64,000 nt of DNA from Nocardioides sp. JS614 (GTDB lineage: Bacteria > Actinomycetota > Actinomycetes > Propionibacteriales > Nocardioidaceae), in assembly GCF_000015265.1 (NCBI RefSeq), contig NC_008699.1, positions 1,550,001 to 1,614,000 on the forward strand. The letters are read 5' to 3'. The translations under genes were made by a program, and so were the position numbers. Within the stretch, counting starts at the first letter, position 1; each line of letters starts with the position of its first letter. Positions 8,310-16,843 of this stretch are shown here, in pieces. A model generated the notes under the pieces. It was given only the letters and a program-made list of their open reading frames with translations. It was not told where the DNA came from and made no database searches.

Positions 8310-9023
8310 GTGCCCTCATCCCCGCCGGACGACGCGCGCCCCGCCGATGGCGTGGCCTTCCAGGACCCGGACTATCGCGAGGCCGTGGTCGACCTGCTCG
8401 GGGCGATCGCGTACGGCGAGATCTCCGCCTTCGAGCGGCTCGCCGAGGACGCCAAGCTCGCGCCGACGCTCGAGGACAAGGTGGCGATCGCGAGCATGGC
8501 GACGGCGGAGTTCGGCCACGTCGCGCGCCTCAACGAGCGGCTCGTCCAGCTCGGCGCCGACCCGTTCCGCGCGATGGCGCCGTTCGTCGAGGCGATCGAC
8601 CGGTTCCACCAGCACACCGCCCCGAGCGACTGGTACGAGGGGCTGATCAAGGCGTACGTCGGCGACGGCCTCGCCAACGACTTCTACCGCGAGATCGCGG
8701 CGTACCTCGACACCGAGACCCGTGACCTGATCGTGGCCTCCCTCGAGGACGGCGGCCACTCCGCCTTCGTGGTCGACCGGGTCCGGGCCGCGATCGAGGC
8801 GGACCACCGCCTGGGCGGGCGGCTCGCGCTGTGGGGGCGGCGGCTGATGGGGGAGGCGCTGACCCAGGCGCAGCGGGTCGCCGCCGACCGGGACGCGCTG
8901 TCGGCGCTGCTCGCCGGCGGCGTGGACCGGCCGGGCCTGGACCTCGCCGCGATCGGGCGGATGTTCACCCGGATCACCGAGCGACACGCCGAGCGGATGG
9001 CCGAGCTCGGGCTCGCGTCCTGA
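8310..9023 (+). CDS. ferritin-like fold protein (tRNA-hydroxylase-like)
   Basis: A 237-residue all-helical protein. Glu and His residues spaced as in ferritin-like diiron proteins occur in AYGEISAFERLAED, MATAEFGHVARLNERL, GLIKAYVGDGLANDFYREIA and HSAFVVDRV. It resembles the actinobacterial ferritin-like family that neighbours the DEAD-box helicase (Rv3210c in M. tuberculosis, from memory). Function may be oxidative modification or metal handling; neither is shown. The GTG start at 8310 is preceded by GGTAGGGTGCG. It is divergent from the helicase gene, and an 89-bp tri-hairpin repeat begins 17 bp after its stop. Confidence 0.75.
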   Translation: MPSSPPDDARPADGVAFQDPDYREAVVDLLGAIAYGEISAFERLAEDAKLAPTLEDKVAIASMATAEFGHVARLNERLVQLGADPFRAMAPFVEAIDRFHQHTAPSDWYEGLIKAYVGDGLANDFYREIAAYLDTETRDLIVASLEDGGHSAFVVDRVRAAIEADHRLGGRLALWGRRLMGEALTQAQRVAADRDALSALLAGGVDRPGLDLAAIGRMFTRITERHAERMAELGLAS

Positions 9024-9040
9024 GGTGGGCCGCCCGGGTC

Positions 9041-9129
9041 GGTTTCCCCGGTTCACCGGGGAAACCGGAACTGTTGGGCCGAAACTTCGGGCCAGAAGTT
9101 CCAACTTCCCCGGTTACCCGGGGAAACCG
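9041..9129. repeat. tri-hairpin dispersed repeat, copy 1
   Basis: An 89-bp element made of three consecutive hairpins: GGTTTCCCCGG/CCGGGGAAACC with a TTCA loop, a GGAACT/AGTTCC stem enclosing a GGCC-rich inner stem, and a second TTCCCCGG/CCGGGGAA hairpin. Further copies lie at 24648-24736, 30881-30969 (inverted) and 46864-46925 (partial). Every copy begins within about 55 bp downstream of a plus-strand stop codon. Confidence 0.9.
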
Positions 9130-9167
9130 TCAGCCATCGGCAGGCGTCGCTCGACGAGCACCGGTTC

Positions 9168-9470
9168 TCACCGGTGGGGATCCGCCCGGTCCGACTCCGG
9201 CTGGCTGCGAGCTCGGCCGGCGCTGACGGAAGCGGACGCGACGAGTACGGCGGCCACTGCGACCTGCCAGCCGTGCCGCCACCAGTCGATGCCGCGGGAG
9301 TGGTCGGCGAAGAACAGGCCGTAGAGGAAGTTGCCGATCAGCACCCCGCCGATGCCGCAGATGACCGTGAGCCACAGCGGCACGTCGTCGCGGTCGCCCG
9401 GGGCGAGGGCCTTGCCGAGCAGCCCGATGACGGTGCCGCCGATCAGGGCCCACAGCAGCGCGGAGACCAT
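9168..9470 (-). CDS. GlsB/YeaQ/YmgE family membrane protein
   Basis: About 100 residues starting MVSALLWALIGGTVIGLLGK. Hydrophobic segments at about residues 2-17, 27-47 and 62-78 fit a small three-helix inner-membrane protein. LLGKALAPG and GIGGVLIGNFLYG match the transglycosylase-associated (GlsB/YeaQ/YmgE) family, small stress-linked membrane proteins of unknown mechanism. The ATG at 9470 has AGGA upstream; a frame extension to 9506 adds only a charged stretch. The C-terminal tail after the third helix is hydrophilic. It stands alone between a repeat and the DUF3107 gene. Confidence 0.85.
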   Translation of the reverse strand: MVSALLWALIGGTVIGLLGKALAPGDRDDVPLWLTVICGIGGVLIGNFLYGLFFADHSRGIDWWRHGWQVAVAAVLVASASVSAGRARSQPESDRADPHR

Positions 9471-9646
9471 GCGCCGATCCTCCTCACGGCCGGACCCGCG
9501 ACGCAAGCGGCGGCACCCCTTGGCGGCTCAGGTGTCGACCCGTCGGTAGGGCTTCCTCGGTCGCGTGGCAGCGGTTCCTGGGGAGCCGAGGCGCGAGGCG
9601 GCCCCGAAGGGCGACCGCCACGGGCCGGGCCCGCTGCGGGTCCCCG

Positions 9647-9868
9647 TCAGCTGCGGAAGCCCACCTGGCCCAACGTGCCGTGGCCGATCTCGACGTAGGC
9701 CAGCTTGGCGGCGGGTACGACGACCTTCCGGCCCTTGGTGTCGGACAGCGTGAGCACGCCCTCGCCGGCGACCGCCTCGCTGACCAGCTTCTCGACCTGC
9801 TCGGCCGACTCGTCGGTCTCGATGGTCAGCTCACGGGCGGCGTTCTGGACGCCGATCTTGACCTCCAC
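9647..9868 (-). CDS. DUF3107 domain-containing protein
   Basis: A 73-residue protein whose full length fits DUF3107: MEVKIGVQNAARELTIE at the start, a helix with EQVEKLVSEAVAG, then a strand-rich C-terminal half with KGRKVVVPAAKLAYVEIG. From memory, the mycobacterial counterpart is TB9.4 (Rv3208A), which also neighbours a TetR gene. Molecular function is unknown. Its ATG at 9868 is preceded by GAAGGAGGA, a strong ribosome-binding site. It lies 36 bp downstream of the TetR gene on the same strand, so the two probably form one transcript. Confidence 0.9.
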   Translation of the reverse strand: MEVKIGVQNAARELTIETDESAEQVEKLVSEAVAGEGVLTLSDTKGRKVVVPAAKLAYVEIGHGTLGQVGFRS

Positions 9869-9904
9869 GAGGTCCTCCTTCGGTTCGGGGTGGTGCCGGG
9901 TGGA

Positions 9905-10543
9905 TCAGTGTTCGTCGGACTTGGGGTAGCCGCGGATCCCGCGCCAGGCGAGCCCGGCCACCAGGGCGGCTGCGTCGGACTGGCTGATGCGGCCGGGGTC
10001 CGTGAGCCAGAACCGGGCGCTGACCTGAGCCATTCCCACCAGGGACACCGCGAGCAGCCGCGAGGCGTCGCTCGGCAGGCCCGTGTCGTCTTGGATGACG
10101 TCGGCGATCATCGACGCGCACTCGATGGTCACCCGGTCGACCTGCCCACGCACCGCCGGCTCGTTGGTCAGGTCGGACTCGAAGACGAGCCGGAACGCAC
10201 CGGACTCGCCCGCGACGTACTCGAAGAAGGCGTCGATGGTCGCCGCGACCCGCTGCTTGTTGTCCTGCGTCGAGGCCAGGGCCGCGCGACAGTTGTCGAT
10301 GATCGTGTCGCACGACTCGTCGAGCAGGGCGAGGTAGAGGTCCAGCTTGCCGGGGAAGTGCTGGTAGAGCACCGGCTTGGAGACACCGGCCCGTTCGGCG
10401 ATGTCGTCCATGGCGGCGGCGTGGTAGCCCTGGGCGACGAACACCTCGAGCGCTGACTCCATCAGCTGCGCACGGCGCTCACGCCGCGGCATCCGCGCGC
10501 CGCGCGGTCGCGCGGTCGGTGCGTCGTACTGCTCAGCGGTCAC
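9905..10543 (-). CDS. TetR/AcrR family transcriptional regulator
   Basis: About 212 residues. The N-terminal helix-turn-helix covers roughly residues 20-68 (ALEVFVAQGYHAAAMDDIAERAGVSKPVLYQHF), followed by a helical ligand/dimer domain. The GTG at 10543 (TAEQYDAPTARPRG) gives the expected short N-terminal arm. The gene precedes DUF3107 and is divergent from moeZ, the same arrangement I recall around Rv3206c-Rv3208A in mycobacteria. It may control its own operon or moeZ from the 177-bp divergent region; no clear operator palindrome was found there. The ligand is unknown. Confidence 0.9.
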   Translation of the reverse strand: MTAEQYDAPTARPRGARMPRRERRAQLMESALEVFVAQGYHAAAMDDIAERAGVSKPVLYQHFPGKLDLYLALLDESCDTIIDNCRAALASTQDNKQRVAATIDAFFEYVAGESGAFRLVFESDLTNEPAVRGQVDRVTIECASMIADVIQDDTGLPSDASRLLAVSLVGMAQVSARFWLTDPGRISQSDAAALVAGLAWRGIRGYPKSDEH

Positions 10544-10720
10544 CCGCGAACTGTATCGGCAACGCGGGGCTGTCTCGGGGATGGCGTCGAGCGAGCCGTG
10601 CCGGCGTCCGGATGACGGGACGCGGCCGTCGGCTGCTTGGTCCGGCGGGGGAACATGGCAGAGCCGGACGGTGTTGTGTCCAGCGTCGCCAGGCGAATCG
10701 ACCAAGCCAAGGAGTACGCC

Positions 10721-11932
10721 GTGTCCTACCCCGCGCTCGTGGAGCCCGCGGACGAGCTGAGCATCGACGAGGTACGTCGTTACAGCCGCCACCTGATCAT
10801 CCCCGACGTCGGGATGACCGGCCAGAAGCGGCTCAAGAACGCCAAGGTGCTGGTCATCGGCGCCGGCGGCCTCGGCAGCCCGGCGCTCCTGTACCTGGCC
10901 GCGGCCGGCGTGGGCACGATCGGCATCGCGGAGTTCGACGAGGTCGACGAGTCGAACCTGCAGCGCCAGGTCATCCACGGCGTGTCCGACATCGGGAAGT
11001 CCAAGGCCCTCTCGGCCAAGGAGTCGATCGCCGAGATCAACCCGTACGTCGACGTGGTGCTCCACGAGCAGCGCCTCGACAACGACAACGTGATGGGCGT
11101 CTTCGAGGGCTACGACCTGATCCTCGACGGCACCGACAACTTCGCGACCCGCTACATGGTCAACGACGCGGCGTACTTCCTCGGCATCCCCTACGTGTGG
11201 GGCTCGATCTACCGCTTCGACGGCCAGGCGTCCGTGTTCGCCCCGTCCCTCGCCGACGACGCCCCCTGCTACCGCTGCCTCTACCCGGAGCCGCCGCCGC
11301 CGGGCATGGTCCCCAGCTGCGCCGAGGGCGGCGTGCTCGGCGTGCTGTGCGCGGCGATCGGCTCGATCCAGGTCAACGAGGGGATCAAGCTGCTCACCGG
11401 CATCGGTGACCCGCTGGTCGGCCGGCTGATGATCTACGACGCCCTCGAGATGGAGTACCGCAAGCTCAAGGTTCGCAAGGACCCCAACTGCGCACTGTGC
11501 GGTGACAACCCGACCGTCACCGGGCTGATCGACTACGAGACGTTCTGCGGTGCGGTCTCCGAGGCCGCGGCCGATGCAGCGGCCGGCTCGACCATCTCGG
11601 TCACCCAGCTCGAGCACATGCTCAAGGAGCGCGAGGAGGGCACCCGCGACTTCGTCCTCGTCGACGTGCGCGAGCCGAACGAGTACGAGATCAACCGGAT
11701 CCCCGGCTCGGTGCTGATCCCCAAGGGCGAGTTCCTCAACGGCAGCGCCCTCGAGCAGCTGACCTCGCTCACCGGCGGAGACAAGCAGATCGTCATGCAC
11801 TGCAAGTCCGGTGTCCGCTCCGCGGAGACGCTGGCCATCGTCAAGGGCGCCGGCTATGCCGACGCCGTGCACGTCGGTGGCGGCGTGGTCGCCTGGGTCA
11901 ACCAGATCGACCCCTCCCAGCCCTCCTACTGA
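10721..11932 (+). CDS. moeZ: adenylyltransferase/sulfurtransferase MoeZ
   Basis: A 403-residue two-domain enzyme. The N-terminal ThiF/MoeB-like part has YSRHLIIPDVGM, the ATP-binding GAGGLGSP (residues 48-55), and two zinc Cys pairs (CYRCLYPE and NCALCG). The C-terminal rhodanese domain carries the persulfide cysteine in HCKSGVRSAE. MoeZ adenylates C termini of small sulfur-carrier proteins and loads sulfur for molybdenum cofactor, thiamine or cysteine synthesis. That is relevant here because the catabolic island encodes a molybdenum hydroxylase. The GTG at 10721 has AAGGAG 6 nt upstream; an earlier frame extension lacks family similarity. Confidence 0.93.
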   Translation: MSYPALVEPADELSIDEVRRYSRHLIIPDVGMTGQKRLKNAKVLVIGAGGLGSPALLYLAAAGVGTIGIAEFDEVDESNLQRQVIHGVSDIGKSKALSAKESIAEINPYVDVVLHEQRLDNDNVMGVFEGYDLILDGTDNFATRYMVNDAAYFLGIPYVWGSIYRFDGQASVFAPSLADDAPCYRCLYPEPPPPGMVPSCAEGGVLGVLCAAIGSIQVNEGIKLLTGIGDPLVGRLMIYDALEMEYRKLKVRKDPNCALCGDNPTVTGLIDYETFCGAVSEAAADAAAGSTISVTQLEHMLKEREEGTRDFVLVDVREPNEYEINRIPGSVLIPKGEFLNGSALEQLTSLTGGDKQIVMHCKSGVRSAETLAIVKGAGYADAVHVGGGVVAWVNQIDPSQPSY

Positions 11933-11944
11933 ACCCGATCTCCT

Positions 11945-12156
11945 GCGCCGAGTCGGCGCAACCTGCCCGCCTGAACGCGCCGAGTCGGCGCGTCATGCCC
12001 ACCTGAGCGGGCACGATGCGCCGACTGGGCGGTGGTGAGCCGGCAAGACGCGCCAGCTCGGCCGGGGTGAGCGGGCAAGATGCGCCGACTGGGCGGTGGT
12101 GAGCGGGCAAGATGCGCCGACTCGGCGGTCGTCAGCGGGCAAGATGCGCCGACTCG
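11945..12156. repeat. 32-bp tandem repeat array with two inverted copies
   Basis: Four full 32-bp units (12005-12036, 12037-12068, 12069-12100, 12101-12132) and a partial fifth share GAGCGGGCAAGATGCGCC followed by GACTGGGCGGTGGT. Just upstream, at 11945-11974 and about 11976-12004, two diverged copies run in the opposite direction, built on the near-palindrome GCGCCGAGTCGGCGC. There are no spacers between units. This accounts for most of the 326-bp gap between moeZ and the protease gene. Confidence 0.9.
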
Positions 12157-12258
12157 ACCTACCGGTGCGTAACCCGCGCGGGTGCGGTGTCGTTGGGCTG
12201 CCGTCAGGATCCGTGGCCGGCACGCGCCGGCCTGCCCTACCGGGAGGGACCAGCCCCC

Positions 12259-13173
12259 ATGATCACCGCCACCTCGTGGTCGGCCCGTCGCGCCGTCACC
12301 GTGCTCGCACTCCTGTGCAGCGCCGTGCTCGCCGTCGCGCTCATCTCGTCCTCGCCCGCGGACGCCAAGTCCCACAAACCCCACAAGCACCGCACCACCG
12401 TCGCCTGGGCGCCGGCCGACACGGCCCAGATCCACCCGGGCACGATGATGTACACAGACGGTGCCCAGTGCACCGGCAACTTCGTCTTCACCGACGGCGC
12501 CGGCAACGTGTACGTCGGCTACGCCGCACACTGCGCAGGCACCGGTGCGGCCACCGACACCGACGGCTGCCTCTCGAACTCGCTGCCCCTCGGCACCAAG
12601 GTCACGTTCAACGAGGGCGGCAGCCTGATCAGCGAGGGCACCCAGGTCGGCTCGGGCACCCTGGTGTACTCGTCCTGGGACACCATGGACAAGCTCGGTA
12701 CCACCGACGCCAACACCTGCGCCTACAACGACTTCGCCCTGGTGAAGGTCGCCGCCGGCGACGTCGCCAAGGTGAACCCGTCCGTCCCGTTCTGGGGCGG
12801 CCCGGTCGGGATCGACACCGACGGCACCGCTGCGGGCGACCGGCTCTACACCTACGGCAACTCCAGCCTGCGGGCCGGCCTCGAGCCGCTCTCGCCGCAC
12901 ACCGGCATCAGCCTGGGCGACGACCCGGCCGACGGCGGCTGGAGCCACCCGCTGTACACGGTGACCCCCGGCATCCCCGGCGACTCGGGCTCCGGCTTCC
13001 TCAGCGCGGACGGCTCGGCCGTCGGAGTCCTGTCCACCCTGGGCCTGGCCCCGCTGCCGGCATCGAACAACATCGGGGACCTCGCCCACGAGCTGGCCTT
13101 CGCGCAGCAGCACTCCGGCATCTCGGGCCTGCAGCTGGTCAACGGCACCGAGCCCTTCTCGCCGATCCTCTGA
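12259..13173 (+). CDS. secreted trypsin-like serine protease
   Basis: A 304-residue secreted protein. Residues 1-36 form a signal peptide (RAV, then a long hydrophobic run, then ADA before KSHK). The chymotrypsin-fold triad is visible: His91 in GYAAHCAG, Asp158 in CAYNDFAL and Ser243 in PGIPGDSGSGF. Cys71/Cys92 and Cys104/Cys154 could form disulfides. AGGGA-type sequence about 11 nt upstream supports the ATG at 12259. No propeptide or C-terminal anchor was seen, so it is probably released. A strong hairpin at 13246-13286 ends the unit. Confidence 0.85.
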   Translation: MITATSWSARRAVTVLALLCSAVLAVALISSSPADAKSHKPHKHRTTVAWAPADTAQIHPGTMMYTDGAQCTGNFVFTDGAGNVYVGYAAHCAGTGAATDTDGCLSNSLPLGTKVTFNEGGSLISEGTQVGSGTLVYSSWDTMDKLGTTDANTCAYNDFALVKVAAGDVAKVNPSVPFWGGPVGIDTDGTAAGDRLYTYGNSSLRAGLEPLSPHTGISLGDDPADGGWSHPLYTVTPGIPGDSGSGFLSADGSAVGVLSTLGLAPLPASNNIGDLAHELAFAQQHSGISGLQLVNGTEPFSPIL

Positions 13174-13245
13174 TCCGCTGAGCACCGGTTCAGCCGCTAC
13201 CTGAGGGAGCGTCCCGGAGGCTCGGCACTTGCCTCCGCCTGCTCG

Positions 13246-13286
13246 ACGACGACGGCCCCGCCCGACCCGGGCGGGGCCGTCGTCGT
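13246..13286 (+). terminator. strong 18-bp hairpin terminator
   Basis: Arms 13246-13263 (ACGACGACGGCCCCGCCC) and 13269-13286 are perfectly complementary around a 5-nt loop, 73 bp after the protease stop and 21 bp before the DUF4129 gene. No T-run follows, as is common in high-GC actinobacteria. Confidence 0.75.
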
Positions 13287-13306
13287 GGTCGGGTAGTTTG
13301 CGATCC

Positions 13307-14044
13307 ATGACCGCGCGGCAGGCTTCGACCCTGGCCGTCGCGTCGGTCGTCGCGACCGCGCTGCTGGTCGTGGTCCTGGGTGCCTGGGCCGCCTCGATCG
13401 GGCCCAGCGGCGTGCTCCGCGGGGAGGGGCCGTCGCCGGCGGGCACGCCGACCGTCACCGAGTCGACCTCCGCCTCCGCGGGCCCGGCTGCCGTCGACAC
13501 CACGTCTGCGGAGTCCCGCGGCACGCCGCCCTGGGTCCGGGCGTTCGCGCTGCTCGTCGACCTCGCGGTGGTCGTCGGCCTGGTCCTGCTCGCGGCCCGC
13601 TACGCCGTGCTGCCCGCGGTGCGCTCCGTCCGGAGGCGGCGCCGGGCGCGGCTGCGGCGTACGACGGAGTCGCTCGACTTCCCCGTCCTGGAGCCGCCCG
13701 CGGCGGTCGCGCAGGAGATCCTCGCCGATGCCGCGAGCCAGCGCCGCCTGCTCGCCGAGGGCGGCAGCCCCCGCAACGCGGTCGTCGAGTGCTGGCACCG
13801 GTTCGAGACCCAGGCTGCGGCCGCCGGGCTCGCCCGCGGCGCGTGGGAGACGTCCTCGGAGTACACGATGCGCGTGCTGGACCTCGTCGACGCCCACCAG
13901 CCGGCGGTCACCCGCCTCGGCGAGCTCTACCGGGAGGCCCGGTTCTCCGAGCACCCGCTGACCGAGGCCCACCGGCAGGAGGCGCTCGCGGCGCTCGACG
14001 ACATCCACCGCACGATCGGCCGCTCCTTCGGGGTCCACGCATGA
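13307..14044 (+). CDS. DUF4129 domain-containing membrane protein
   Basis: A 245-residue protein with a hydrophobic segment at residues 6-29 (signal anchor), a Ser/Thr/Pro-rich external linker, a second membrane helix around residues 75-98, and a cytoplasmic C-terminal part with the DUF4129 pattern: VVECWHRFETQAAAAG, then a Thr/Ser-Glu-Tyr-rich stretch (SSEYTMRVL) and LYREARFSEHPL. DUF4129 proteins are regularly encoded beside MoxR ATPases and DUF58 proteins and are sometimes fused to transglutaminase domains. It starts a run of overlapping genes; its stop overlaps the next start by 4 bp. Specific role unknown. Confidence 0.8.
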   Translation: MTARQASTLAVASVVATALLVVVLGAWAASIGPSGVLRGEGPSPAGTPTVTESTSASAGPAAVDTTSAESRGTPPWVRAFALLVDLAVVVGLVLLAARYAVLPAVRSVRRRRRARLRRTTESLDFPVLEPPAAVAQEILADAASQRRLLAEGGSPRNAVVECWHRFETQAAAAGLARGAWETSSEYTMRVLDLVDAHQPAVTRLGELYREARFSEHPLTEAHRQEALAALDDIHRTIGRSFGVHA

Positions 14045-14499
14045 TCGCGCGACGCTGGTGGCGCCGACTGGTCGGCGGCACGGTGGCGTACGCCGCCCTC
14101 GAGGTCGGCCTCGAGCTTGCGAGCGCGGACCCCGACCCGGTCCGGCTGGCGCTGCTGGTCGCGAGCGCCGTCGCGGTCCTCGGCCTGCTCCGCGACGCGC
14201 TCGCCGACGGCGGCGCCTCCTGGGACATCGAGGTCGAGCGCCCCTCGCTGGGCGAGCGGGGCGACCCTCGACTGCGCCAGTACCTCGGCCTGCTCGAGGC
14301 GCACCTTGCGGCGCGCACGCCCGACGCCGCGCTGCGCGACCGGCTCACGCTGCTGGCCACCCGGGCCGTCGCCCAGCGACACGGGACCGAGCCCGGCGAC
14401 CCCCGTGTCACCGGACCGGTCTGGCCGTGGGAGGGCCCACCCCGCCGCCTCACCCCGGCCGAGATCGACCGCTGCCTGACCCAGATCGAGGAGCTGTGA
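14041..14499 (+). CDS. small membrane protein of the MoxR/DUF58 operon
   Basis: A 152-residue protein I do not recognise beyond its context. Two hydrophobic stretches occur near residues 11-26 and 33-52, followed by a hydrophilic C-terminal domain rich in Arg and Leu with SWDIEVERP and RLTPAEIDRCLTQIEEL at the end. It is probably anchored in the membrane with the C terminus in the cytoplasm. It overlaps the DUF4129 stop by 4 bp and sits 2 bp before the MoxR start, so it is translationally coupled and probably part of the same complex. Confidence 0.7.
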   Translation: MIARRWWRRLVGGTVAYAALEVGLELASADPDPVRLALLVASAVAVLGLLRDALADGGASWDIEVERPSLGERGDPRLRQYLGLLEAHLAARTPDAALRDRLTLLATRAVAQRHGTEPGDPRVTGPVWPWEGPPRRLTPAEIDRCLTQIEEL

Positions 14500-14501
14500 G
14501 C

Positions 14502-15524
14502 ATGACCGACCCCGTGTCCGATCCCGTGCCCGATCCCGTGTCGGATCCCGCGTCCGAGCGCCTGTCCGTCGCCGAGGCCGCCGACCTGGCCGGACGGGTG
14601 CTCGACGAGGTGGAGAAGGCCGTCGTCGGCAAGCGGAAGGCGCTCGTGCAGGTCCTGGCCGCCGTGCTCGCCAAGGGCCACGTGCTGCTCGAGGACTACC
14701 CCGGCCTCGGCAAGACCCTCGCGGCCCGGTCCCTGGCCCGGGCGCTCGGTATCGACTTCGCCCGCGCCCAGTTCACCCCCGACCTGCTGCCGGCCGACCT
14801 GACCGGGTCGTTCATCTACGACCAGCGCCGCGGGGAGTTCGAGTTCCGCCGCGGGCCGCTGTTCACCGGCCTGCTGCTGGCCGACGAGATCAACCGGACG
14901 CCACCGAAGACCCAGGCCGCGCTGCTCGAGGCGATGCAGGAGCGGCAGGTCACCGTCGAGGGCGAGACGTTCCCGCTGTCCGCTCCGTTCCACGTGCTGG
15001 CCACCGCGAACCCGATCGAGTACGAGGGCACCTTCCCGCTGCCCGAGGCCCAGCTCGACCGGTTCCTGCTCCGCGTCTCCTTCGGGTACCCCAGCCCGCA
15101 CGAGGAGTACGACGTGCTCGCCCGGCGGATGGCCCGCCGGCAGGAGGAGGTCGAGCTCGACCGGGTCACCGACGGCGCCGGGCTGCTGGCCATGCAGGCG
15201 GCCGTCGAGACCGTCGCCGTCGACGAGAGCGTGGGGCGGTACTGCGTGGAGCTGGCCGTCGCGACCCGGCACCACCCCGACGTGCTCACCGGCGCCTCGC
15301 CCCGCGGCTCGCTCGGGCTGGTGCTGACGGCCCGTGCGTTCGCGCTGCTGCGCGGCCGCGACTACGTCGTGCCCGAGGACGTCAAGGCGATCGCTCGGCC
15401 CGTCCTGGCGCACCGGATCACGGTCAAGCCGGAGCTCTGGATGTCGGATGCCAGCGGCCGTCGCGTGGTCGACGCGGTCCTCGGCCAGGTGCCGACCCCG
15501 ACCACGCTGGACGGGCGCCGATGA
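14502..15524 (+). CDS. MoxR family AAA+ ATPase
   Basis: A 340-residue AAA+ ATPase. After a short repetitive N terminus (Asp-Pro repeats, residues 3-17) come the Walker A motif in EDYPGLGKTLAARSL, FTPDLLPADLTGSF, the Walker B motif LLADEINRTPPKTQAALLEAMQE, sensor 1 ATANPIEYEGTFPLPEAQLDRF, and a C-terminal lid. MoxR proteins act as chaperone-like ATPases that insert cofactors or assemble complexes, normally with DUF58/VWA partners. The DUF58 gene follows with a 4-bp overlap, giving the classic MoxR-DUF58 pair. The DP repeat at the start is unusual and may be recently expanded. Confidence 0.92.
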   Translation: MTDPVSDPVPDPVSDPASERLSVAEAADLAGRVLDEVEKAVVGKRKALVQVLAAVLAKGHVLLEDYPGLGKTLAARSLARALGIDFARAQFTPDLLPADLTGSFIYDQRRGEFEFRRGPLFTGLLLADEINRTPPKTQAALLEAMQERQVTVEGETFPLSAPFHVLATANPIEYEGTFPLPEAQLDRFLLRVSFGYPSPHEEYDVLARRMARRQEEVELDRVTDGAGLLAMQAAVETVAVDESVGRYCVELAVATRHHPDVLTGASPRGSLGLVLTARAFALLRGRDYVVPEDVKAIARPVLAHRITVKPELWMSDASGRRVVDAVLGQVPTPTTLDGRR

Positions 15525-16843
15525 GCCCGCTCCCGCCGGGCCGGGGCGGTCCGGCGTCCTGGCGGCCGACCACCGCGCTGGGCCGGGCCCTCGTGGTGGG
15601 CGGGCTCGGCGTGGTCGGCGCGCTGCTGTCCGGTGAGCCCGCGGTCGTCGTGCTCGCCGCGCCGTTCGTCATGTTGGCGGCGCTGGGGGTGGCGCACCGG
15701 CCCACCCGCGAGCCCGTCCTCGACTCCCGGCTCGACCACCTCACGCTGCGCGAGGGCGTCGGCACCACCTCGCGGCTGAGCGTGGCCGGCGCCGAGGACG
15801 CCGAGTACCTCGTGCGGGTCACCGGGCAGCCGCCGTACGTCGTGATGCGCCCCAGCGGCGGCCGGGTCGGCCGGCTGCTCGCCGGGGGGCAGGTGCCCGA
15901 GGTCGAGATCAGCCCGCGCCGCTGGGGCCGGCGGATGCTGGGGGAGGAGAAGGTCGCGCTCTACACCCCGTGGGCGGGCTACCGCTTCGGCCCGGTCGGG
16001 ATCGGCGGCCAGTGGACGCGGGTGCTGCCGACGACCGCGCCGTACGACTCGCGCGCCGAGGCCCCGCAGCCGCTCGGCCTGGTCGGCGCGCACCGCTCGC
16101 GGCGCACCGGCAGCGGCACCGAGCTGGCGGGGATCCGGCCGTTCCAGCCCGGCGACCGGCTCCGGCGGGTCAACTGGCGGGTCTCGCTGCGCACCCGCGA
16201 CCTGCACGTCGTGACCACCCGGGCCGAGGAGGACACCGGGGTGCTGCTGGTGCTCGACGCGCTCGCCGACCACGGCGCCTCCGACGGCGTCGACGGCGCG
16301 GCCAGCAGCCTGGACCTCGGCGTCCGTGCGGCCTCCGCGATCGCCGAGCACCACGTGCGCCGGGGCGACCGGGTCGCGCTGCGGGTGGTCGGCCGCGGCC
16401 ACGAGCAGGTCGGGTACGGCGCCGGTCCGCGGCACCTGCGCCGGATCCAGGACCAACTGGCGACCGTGCGGATCGGGGTCGCCGCCGAGCCCGACTCCGG
16501 CGTCCTGCAGCTCGGCGTGACCGGCGGCGTCGTCGTCGTGGTGCTCTCCCCGATGCTCGCCGAGCCGGTCGCCACCGTCGCCGCGACCCTGACCCGCCGC
16601 GGCGTGGCGGTGCTGGTCGTCGACACGCTCCCGCCCGACCCCCGGCCCGACCTCCCCGGGGACGCCGACCCCACGCTCGCCGCGCTGGCCTGGCGGATGC
16701 GGATGGTGGAGCGCTCGGTGGTGCTCGACCGGCTCGCCGCCCTCGGCTGCCCGGTCGTCGCCTGGCGCGGGCCGGGCACCATCGACGACGTGCTGCGCCG
16801 CCTGGCCCGCCGCGGCCGGCTCCCGCGGGTGGTGGGCCGGTGA
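15521..16843 (+). CDS. DUF58 domain-containing protein
   Basis: A 440-residue membrane-associated protein. Two hydrophobic segments lie near residues 20-52; the DUF58 signature appears as GTELAGIRPFQPGDRLRRVNWRVSLRTRDLHV around residues 200-230, followed by a von Willebrand A-like domain (VLLVLDALAD). DUF58 proteins partner with MoxR ATPases. The ATG overlaps the moxR stop by 4 bp, and the next gene overlaps this stop by 4 bp. The C-terminal part ends in a basic segment (RRLARRGRLPRVVGR). What the complex acts on is unknown. Confidence 0.88.
   Translation: MSPLPPGRGGPASWRPTTALGRALVVGGLGVVGALLSGEPAVVVLAAPFVMLAALGVAHRPTREPVLDSRLDHLTLREGVGTTSRLSVAGAEDAEYLVRVTGQPPYVVMRPSGGRVGRLLAGGQVPEVEISPRRWGRRMLGEEKVALYTPWAGYRFGPVGIGGQWTRVLPTTAPYDSRAEAPQPLGLVGAHRSRRTGSGTELAGIRPFQPGDRLRRVNWRVSLRTRDLHVVTTRAEEDTGVLLVLDALADHGASDGVDGAASSLDLGVRAASAIAEHHVRRGDRVALRVVGRGHEQVGYGAGPRHLRRIQDQLATVRIGVAAEPDSGVLQLGVTGGVVVVVLSPMLAEPVATVAATLTRRGVAVLVVDTLPPDPRPDLPGDADPTLAALAWRMRMVERSVVLDRLAALGCPVVAWRGPGTIDDVLRRLARRGRLPRVVGR

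Noticed and set aside
12005..12156. CRISPR-like array
   Set aside because: The 32-bp units are directly adjacent without unique spacers, and no cas gene is in the window.
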